Below are positions 59,004-64,000 of a stretch of 64,000 nt of DNA, in pieces. The translations under genes were made by a program, and so were the position numbers. The notes beneath the pieces are model-generated. The model did no database searches and was not told the DNA's origin. It saw nothing but the letters and a program-made list of their open reading frames with translations. This DNA is from Bradyrhizobium sp. CCGUVB4N (GTDB lineage Bacteria > Pseudomonadota > Alphaproteobacteria > Rhizobiales > Xanthobacteraceae), in assembly GCF_024199945.1 (NCBI RefSeq), contig NZ_JANADP010000001.1:682001-746000 (forward strand). The letters run 5' to 3'. Position 1 is the stretch's first letter. The number at the start of each line of letters is the position of its first letter.

Positions 59004-59817
59004 TCGCGCGACCGACACACCGGCCAAGGACGATACGACGCGGCGCGTCCGCTTTCGCGGCGCGGGCTTCGTGCCGGCCTCCAGCCGTTTCGGCGGCTGG
59101 ATCGCGCTCGCGCTGGTCATCGCCATCTGGCAGGCGGCGGGAAGCACAGGCCTCGTCAATCCGTTGTTCCTGCCGGCCCCCTCGGCGATCGTGCGGGCGA
59201 TCTACGAACTCGCACTGTCGGGCGCGCTCTGGCAGCATCTCTCGGCGTCGCTGCTGCGCATCGGTGTCGGCTGGCTGCTGGGCACGGCGGCCGGTGTTGC
59301 GGTCGGCTTCGCCATCGGCCTGTCGCGACTGGCGCGCAGCGTCGGCATCACCTTCATCTCGGCGCTGTTCCCGATTCCGAAGATCGCGCTGCTGCCGCTT
59401 CTGATCCTCTGGCTCGGCATCGGCGAAGAACCGAAGATCGCGACCATTGCGCTCGGCGTGTTCTTCTCGACCGCGATCTCGGTCTATAGCGGCGTCGATG
59501 CGGTGCCGCGCAACCTCATCCGCATGGCGCAAAGTTTCAACGTTCCCTTCGCCACCATCGTTCGCAAGGTGGTCTGGCCGGGCGCGCTACCCGCGATCCT
59601 CGCCGGTTTCCGCATCACCGCCTCCGTCGCGCTGCTCCTCGTCGTCAGCGCCGAGATGATCGGCGCGCAATACGGCATCGGCGCCTTCGTGCTCCAGGCC
59701 GGCAATCTCATGCAGACCGATCAGCTGCTGGCGGGCGTGGTGATCCTGTCGGTGTTCGGGCTGGTGGTAGGGAAGGTGATCGGCTGGCTGGAGGTGCGGT
59801 TGTTGCATTGGCGGTGA
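58996..59817 (+). CDS. ABC transporter permease (SsuC/TauC type)
   Basis: 273 aa, six helices. The coupling-helix region ALFPIPKIALLPLLILWLGI is typical of the family. The N-terminal 30 residues are polar. ATG 58996 overlaps the ATPase gene. Family C repeat follows 5 bases after the stop. Confidence 0.95.
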   Translation: MLDRATDTPAKDDTTRRVRFRGAGFVPASSRFGGWIALALVIAIWQAAGSTGLVNPLFLPAPSAIVRAIYELALSGALWQHLSASLLRIGVGWLLGTAAGVAVGFAIGLSRLARSVGITFISALFPIPKIALLPLLILWLGIGEEPKIATIALGVFFSTAISVYSGVDAVPRNLIRMAQSFNVPFATIVRKVVWPGALPAILAGFRITASVALLLVVSAEMIGAQYGIGAFVLQAGNLMQTDQLLAGVVILSVFGLVVGKVIGWLEVRLLHWR

Positions 59818-59822
59818 TTGAC

Positions 59823-59956
59823 GTCGTCCCGGCGAAAGCCGGGACCCATACCGCGTGATCTATCGAGGAATGACGATCTTCGTACCGCGAAGATAACTAC
59901 GAGCCTTCGCCAAACTGCGCTCTGGGGTTATGGGTCCCGGCTTTCGCCGGGACGAC
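59823..59956. repeat. Intergenic palindromic repeat, family C copy
   Basis: GTCGTCCCGGCGAAAGCCGG at the left and CCGGCTTTCGCCGGGACGAC at the right with GGGACCCATA / TATGGGTCCC arms. Along with 58096-58215 it brackets the ATPase-permease pair. Confidence 0.9.
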
Positions 59957-59982
59957 ACCGAAGATGTGGCGAACAGTCTGTC

Positions 59983-61023
59983 TTATGCGTTGCCGCGATC
60001 TTCCCGAAACAAATCCAGCTTCTGCTGCACCGGGCGGTCCGAGAAGCTGAACAGCACGGCATCCGCATCCGCTTCGTGCGCCACCCATTGCCAGCTCGGC
60101 ACCACGAACAGATCGCGTGGGCCCCATTCGAAAACGGCATCGCCGATGCGGCTGCGGCCCCGGCCTTCGATCGGACAGAACACGGTCGCATCGGTCGCGC
60201 GGTAGCGTGCGGTCTTGAAGCCCTTGGGCAGCAGCTGGATGAACGTGCCGATGGTCGGCATCGCGAAATCGCCGGTCTCGGGGTTGCTGAATTTCAGCTT
60301 AAGCCCGTGGCAGGCGTCCCATTCCTGGCTCGTCCGGGCCTTCTCCAGCGCCTCGCGGGTGTAGGCATAGGGATAACTGAAGATCGGCGAGGTCTTCGAT
60401 GACCGCTTCACATCGACCGGCAGCAGATTGTGGCCGTAGCGCGCGAAGCTGTCGCCGGCGGGCCTTGTGATCTTCTGCTGGTCTTCCTTGGAGCCTTCCG
60501 CGAAGGAGCAGTCGAAGAACTGCACCAAGGGAATATCGAGGCCGTCGAGCCAGAACATCGGTTCATCGGTCTCGTTGGAATGATCGTGCCAGGTCATCGA
60601 CGGCGTGATGATGAAGTCGCCGGGCTCCATCGCGGTGCGCTCGCCGTCGACGGCGGTGTGGGCACCCTTGCCCTCGAGCACGAAGCGCAGGGCCGACTGG
60701 CTGTGCCGGTGCGCGGGCGCGACGTCGCCGGGCACCACCATCTGCACGCCGGCATAGAGCGATGTCGTGATCTTGGACTGGCCGCGCAGGCCAGGGTTCT
60801 CCAGCACCAGCACGCGCCGCTCGGCTTCCTTGGCGGTGATGAGCTTGCCGGCTTCCGTCATGTAGTCGCGGATGATGTCGAATTTCCAGAGATGCGGCCG
60901 GCAGGCGCTCTTCGGCTCCGGCGTGATCAGATCGCTCATCACCGTCCACAGCGCGGTGAGATTTTCGCCATCGATCTTCTTGTAGAACGCCTCGCGTTCC
61001 GGCGTCTTGGTCACGGCTTCCAT
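59983..61023 (-). CDS. Gentisate 1,2-dioxygenase-like bicupin
   Basis: 346 aa bicupin oxygenase. First cupin: VAPAHRHSQSALRFVLEGKG and PGDFIITPSMTWHDHSNE with His/His/His iron ligands; the second cupin (FCPIEGRGRSRIGDAVFEWG, FVVPSWQWVAHE) is degenerate as in the family. ACRPHLWKFDIIRDYMTEAG is a typical N-terminal segment. It cleaves gentisate to maleylpyruvate. ATG 61023. Divergent from the isomerase/MarR pair across a palindrome. Confidence 0.93.
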   Translation of the reverse strand: MEAVTKTPEREAFYKKIDGENLTALWTVMSDLITPEPKSACRPHLWKFDIIRDYMTEAGKLITAKEAERRVLVLENPGLRGQSKITTSLYAGVQMVVPGDVAPAHRHSQSALRFVLEGKGAHTAVDGERTAMEPGDFIITPSMTWHDHSNETDEPMFWLDGLDIPLVQFFDCSFAEGSKEDQQKITRPAGDSFARYGHNLLPVDVKRSSKTSPIFSYPYAYTREALEKARTSQEWDACHGLKLKFSNPETGDFAMPTIGTFIQLLPKGFKTARYRATDATVFCPIEGRGRSRIGDAVFEWGPRDLFVVPSWQWVAHEADADAVLFSFSDRPVQQKLDLFREDRGNA

Positions 61024-61048
61024 GGCGCGGCTCCCGTCGTTTTTCCTT

Positions 61049-61084
61049 AGATTGACAGCATACTGACAATCTTTGTAGCGTCAA
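61049..61084. promoter_or_regulatory. MarR-type operator overlapping the gentisate dioxygenase promoter
   Basis: Arms AGATTGACAG (61049-61058) and CTGACAATCT (61063-61072) around CATA are complementary in 9 of 10 positions. On the minus strand TTGACG (61079-61084) and TATGCT (61057-61062) are spaced 16 bases, a sigma70-type promoter lying across the palindrome. The MarR gene encoded next door is the likely ligand. Confidence 0.7.
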
Positions 61085-61132
61085 TGGCGGCTGCTCCTGC
61101 TAAGTAACGAGAAAATTCGAAGGGAGGGTTTG

Positions 61133-61765
61133 ATGAAGCTGCATGGCTATTTCCGCTCCAGCGCGGCCTACCGCGTCCGGATCGCGCTGAATCTCAAGGG
61201 CCTCGGCGCCGAACATCTGCCGCATCATCTTCGCAAAGGCGAACAATGCGCGCCGGCCTACCTTGCCATCAACCCGCAGGGTCTGGTGCCGGCGCTGGAG
61301 AACGATGCCGGTGCGGTGCTGACGCAATCGGTCGCGATCATCGAATGGCTCGATGAAACGCATCCCAACCCGCCATTGCTGCCGAAGGATCCATTGCAGC
61401 GCGCCAAGGTGCGCGCGTTCGCGCTGGCGATCGCCTGCGACACCCATCCGGTGCAGAATTTGAAGGTGCTGGCGCGGTTGCGCGAGCTTGGTCTGCCCGA
61501 AGAGAAGGTCCAGGACTGGGCCGCCTGGGTCAATCGCGAGGGTCTGTCGGCCTGCGAGACGCTGATCAGGGACGAGAAAGGGCCGTTCTGCTTCGGCGAT
61601 GTGCCGACGCTCGCCGATCTCTGCCTCGTGCCGCAGCTTGCCAATGCGCGCCGCTTCGGCGTCGATGTCGCGGCGTATCCGCGTCTGCTCAAGGCCGAAG
61701 CCGCCGCCAAGGCGCTGCCGGCCTTCGCCAATGCCGCTCCGGAGAAGCAACCCGATGCCGAGTAA
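61133..61765 (+). CDS. Zeta-class GST: maleylpyruvate/maleylacetoacetate isomerase
   Basis: 210 aa. N-terminal GST fold MKLHGYFRSSAAYRVRIALN; the SSxx motif has Ala instead of the Cys of mammalian enzymes, common in bacterial maleylpyruvate isomerases. QSVAIIEWLDETHPNPPLLP follows. Next to a gentisate dioxygenase, isomerisation of maleylpyruvate to fumarylpyruvate is the likely reaction. ATG 61133 follows GGGAGGG. Confidence 0.93.
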   Translation: MKLHGYFRSSAAYRVRIALNLKGLGAEHLPHHLRKGEQCAPAYLAINPQGLVPALENDAGAVLTQSVAIIEWLDETHPNPPLLPKDPLQRAKVRAFALAIACDTHPVQNLKVLARLRELGLPEEKVQDWAAWVNREGLSACETLIRDEKGPFCFGDVPTLADLCLVPQLANARRFGVDVAAYPRLLKAEAAAKALPAFANAAPEKQPDAE

Positions 61766-62267
61766 GCCTGCCACTCCGATCACCATAGACGCGGTCTATG
61801 CCGCGCCGGGCTATCTGTTCCGGCGCATGCAGCAGATCGCGGTCTCGATCTTCATGGAGGAGTGCAAGGCGTTCGACCTCACGCCGGTGCAATATGCTGC
61901 GCTGATCGCGATCCACACCCATCCCGGCATCGACGCGACGCGGCTGTCGGCGGTGATCGCCTTCGACCGCTCCACGCTCGGCAGCGTGATCGAACGGCTC
62001 CAGGCCAAGGATTTTGTGGAGCGCAAGCCGGCGCCGGAGGACAAGCGGATCAAGCTGCTCTATCTGACCAAGCCGGGTGCCGCGATCCTGCGTGAGATCA
62101 TCCCCGCCGTCGAGCGTGCGCAGGCACGCATGCTGGAGCCGCTCAAGCCCGCCGAGCGCAAGGCGCTGATGGGGCTGATGTCCCAGCTCGTGGACCTCAA
62201 CAACGAGGCCTCGCGGGTGCCACTGCGGGCCGAGGATGCGCTGGAGCATCTTGGGAAGGCGGGGTGA
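61755..62267 (+). CDS. MarR family transcriptional regulator
   Basis: 170 aa winged HTH: FDLTPVQYAALIAIHTHPGI, TRLSAVIAFDRSTLGSVIER (recognition helix), RKPAPEDKRIKLLYLT wing. ATG 61755 overlaps the isomerase by 11 bases. It probably represses both divergent transcripts and is released by an aromatic acid or CoA ester. Confidence 0.94.
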   Translation: MPSKPATPITIDAVYAAPGYLFRRMQQIAVSIFMEECKAFDLTPVQYAALIAIHTHPGIDATRLSAVIAFDRSTLGSVIERLQAKDFVERKPAPEDKRIKLLYLTKPGAAILREIIPAVERAQARMLEPLKPAERKALMGLMSQLVDLNNEASRVPLRAEDALEHLGKAG

Positions 62268-62306
62268 TGGGGCGTGTGAGGCGATGTTCGTGCCTCGCAC
62301 TCCGCC

Positions 62307-62438
62307 GTCGTCCCGGACAAGCGAAGCGCAGATCCGGGACCCATACGCCGCAGCAGGAGTTTGGCGAAGACAGGCAATGACCATCTCGCACAACAACGAC
62401 TGCTGCGGCGTATGGGTCCCGACCTTCGCCGGGATGAC
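62307..62438. repeat. Intergenic palindromic repeat, family C variant
   Basis: GTCGTCCCGG at the left and CCGGGATGAC at the right, inner GGGACCCATACGCCGCAGCA and TGCTGCGGCGTATGGGTCCC arms, which are exact complements. Between convergent genes. Confidence 0.85.
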
Positions 62439-62463
62439 AGCGAATGTTTAGCCCGCCGTCCCC

Positions 62464-64000
62464 TCACATCCGCAACAACGCCTGCCGATCGATCTTCCCC
62501 GTGCCCGTCTTCGGCAGTTCGTCGATGAAGATCACCTCGCGCGGATATTTGTACGGCAAGAGCTTGCCCTTCACATAGTCCTGCAGCCGCCGCGTCGCCT
62601 CGCTCTGGTCGGTGGTGCGGTTGTTCATCACCACGACCGCCTTCAGCGTCATACGCCTGTCCGGCAGCTCAGCGGCGAACACCGCGCATTCGCGGATCTC
62701 GGGATGGTCGGCGAGACACAGCTCGACCTCGAGCGGGTAGACCCACTGGCCTGAGATCTTGATGAGATCGTCGGCGCGGCCGCGGAAGAAATGAAAACCG
62801 TCGCTGTCGCGAACAAAACGGTCGCCGGTGTAGATCCAGCCGCCCTCGCGGATGGTTTCGGCGGATTTGTCCGGTCGGTTCCAGTACAGCGGCGTGTTGG
62901 AATCGCCACGCACCCACAAGATGCCTTCCTCGTTGTCGCCGACGTCGCGCCCTTCCTTGTCGCGCAGTGCGACCTCGTAGCCGGGAACGCGCAGGCCCGC
63001 CGCGCCGAGCTTCTTCTGCGCGGGCCGGTTGGAAAGGTAGATGTGCAGCACCTCGGTCGAGCCGAGACCCTCGACGATCTCGAGGCCCGTGAGCGTCTTC
63101 CAGCCGTTGAAGACTTCGGCCGAGAGCACTTCGGCTGCCGAGAGCGCCATGCGCAGCGAGGAGAAGTTCGTGTTGGTCGCGCCCTCGGCCTTGGTCAGCG
63201 AGGTATAGAGCGTCGGCAGGCCAAAGAAGACCGTCGGCTTGTACTGCTCGATCGCGGCAAAGATCGATGCCGGTTTCGGCTGTCCCGGCAGAAGCAAAGT
63301 TGCCGCGCCCGCCGAGAACGGGAAGGTGACGGAATTGCCGAAGCCGTAGGCGAAGAAAATCTTCGGCACGGAGAAGCAGATGTCGTCCAGGGTCAGCTTC
63401 AGCACGTTCTGCGCAAAGGCGACTTCGCTATAGGCCATGTCATGCTGGAGATGCACGATGCCCTTGGGCCGGCCGGTCGAGCCGGAAGAGTACATCCAGA
63501 ACGCCATCTCGTTGCGATGCGTCGGCGCTTCGGCCATTTCGGCCGGGAATTGCGAAAGCCAGTCCCCGGCGGCCATCGCTTTCGGCGCGGCGTGGTCACC
63601 CACATCGCCATTGACGACGATCAGCGCGCGCAGCTCCGTGCCCTTGCAGGCCTCGGTGTTGAAACGCGCGCAGAACTCGGCATCCGTCACCGCAACGGCG
63701 GCGCCGGAATCGGCGAGATAGAATTGCAGCAGTTCCGGCGGGGTCAGCGTGTTGATCAGCAGCGGCACGAAGCCGGCGCGCACCGCGCCGAAGAAGGCGG
63801 CGGGATAGGCCGGCGTGTCGTCGAGGAACAACAGCACGCGATCGCCGCGCTGCAGGCCGAGCGACGCAAGGCCGTTACCCCAGCGGCAGGCCTCAGCGCA
63901 GAGCTCGGCATAGCTCCGCGAGCCCGCCGGGCCGATCAACGCGAGCCTGTCGCCATTGCCCTTGGCGAGATTGTCGAACAGCACGCGGCTGGCGTTGTAG
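62464..64000 (-). CDS. Benzoate-CoA ligase-like enzyme (N-terminus beyond window)
   Basis: At least 511 residues of an ANL-family ligase. YSSGSTGRPKGIVHLQHDMA is the phosphate loop, EGLGSTEVLHIYLSNRP and TGDRFVRDSDGFHFFRGRAD with KISGQWVYPLEVE the later motifs, and GTGKIDRQALLRM contains the catalytic Lys. The pattern is that of benzoate-CoA ligases including 2-aminobenzoate or hydroxybenzoate ligases. GTG 63984 could be read as start, but conserved codons (YNASRVLFDNL) continue to the window edge, so the gene is cut. It is convergent with the MarR gene. Confidence 0.9.
   Translation of the reverse strand, partial: YNASRVLFDNLAKGNGDRLALIGPAGSRSYAELCAEACRWGNGLASLGLQRGDRVLLFLDDTPAYPAAFFGAVRAGFVPLLINTLTPPELLQFYLADSGAAVAVTDAEFCARFNTEACKGTELRALIVVNGDVGDHAAPKAMAAGDWLSQFPAEMAEAPTHRNEMAFWMYSSGSTGRPKGIVHLQHDMAYSEVAFAQNVLKLTLDDICFSVPKIFFAYGFGNSVTFPFSAGAATLLLPGQPKPASIFAAIEQYKPTVFFGLPTLYTSLTKAEGATNTNFSSLRMALSAAEVLSAEVFNGWKTLTGLEIVEGLGSTEVLHIYLSNRPAQKKLGAAGLRVPGYEVALRDKEGRDVGDNEEGILWVRGDSNTPLYWNRPDKSAETIREGGWIYTGDRFVRDSDGFHFFRGRADDLIKISGQWVYPLEVELCLADHPEIRECAVFAAELPDRRMTLKAVVVMNNRTTDQSEATRRLQDYVKGKLLPYKYPREVIFIDELPKTGTGKIDRQALLRM

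Overview
This window looks like chromosomal DNA of a Bradyrhizobium-type alphaproteobacterium (family Nitrobacteraceae). The inference rests on the uniformly high GC, a RegS/RegR redox two-component pair behind a cyo quinol-oxidase operon, a long Suv3-like helicase next to 7Fe ferredoxin and CarD, many acyl-CoA catabolism genes, and several families of short palindromic intergenic repeats. I see no rRNA, phage, transposase or CRISPR. One tRNA gene is present.

Layout. 0.3-8 kb: housekeeping genes (Suv3-like helicase, S4 RNA-binding protein with an apparent ACG start, fdxA, carD), then a small accessory block (secreted unknown, LysR regulator, His-rich small secreted protein). The block is bracketed by two copies of the carD 3' end plus terminator. 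8-18.5 kb: membrane class III cyclase, then a minus-strand unit cyoA-cyoB-cyoC-cyoD-surf1-regS-regR with overlapping or abutting genes. A large palindrome separates it from a divergent MHS-type transporter and a cytochrome c. 18.5-21 kb: lipoprotein M48 protease and a nuclease-fold protein.

21-31 kb: an acyl-CoA catabolic island with an orphan branched-chain-type binding protein, two enoyl-CoA hydratases, a VOC protein, an NDP-forming acyl-CoA synthetase, a pair of adjacent acyl-CoA dehydrogenases and an SDR. 31-45 kb: mixed accessory genes, including GlsB, YidB, a PanE-like reductase, small secreted proteins, an acyl-CoA ligase with a RraA-like aldolase, a trypsin-like protease of atypical composition, tRNA-Arg(CCT), a GlxA regulator with a divergent HD-domain hydrolase, a long SPFH protein and an amidohydrolase.

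44-54.6 kb: an orphan oligopeptide-type binding protein, a doxX-dsrE-tlpA thiol/sulfur redox operon with divergent LysR, an AraC regulator with direct-repeat operators divergent from a hydrolase, and further acyl-CoA and PanE-like genes. 54.7-64 kb: a LysR regulator divergent from an FAD oxidoreductase followed by a NitT/TauT/SsuABC-type ABC transporter. Then comes a MarR-controlled gentisate module (gentisate dioxygenase, zeta-class GST isomerase, MarR) and a benzoate-CoA-ligase-like gene cut by the window edge.

How parts work together: the cyo operon couples a quinol oxidase, its SURF1 assembly factor and a quinone-sensing two-component system in one unit. The two aromatic/acyl-CoA islands would feed ring-cleavage products and acyl-CoAs to central metabolism. 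At least five repeat families (named A-E here) sit between genes and often exactly bracket transporter genes.
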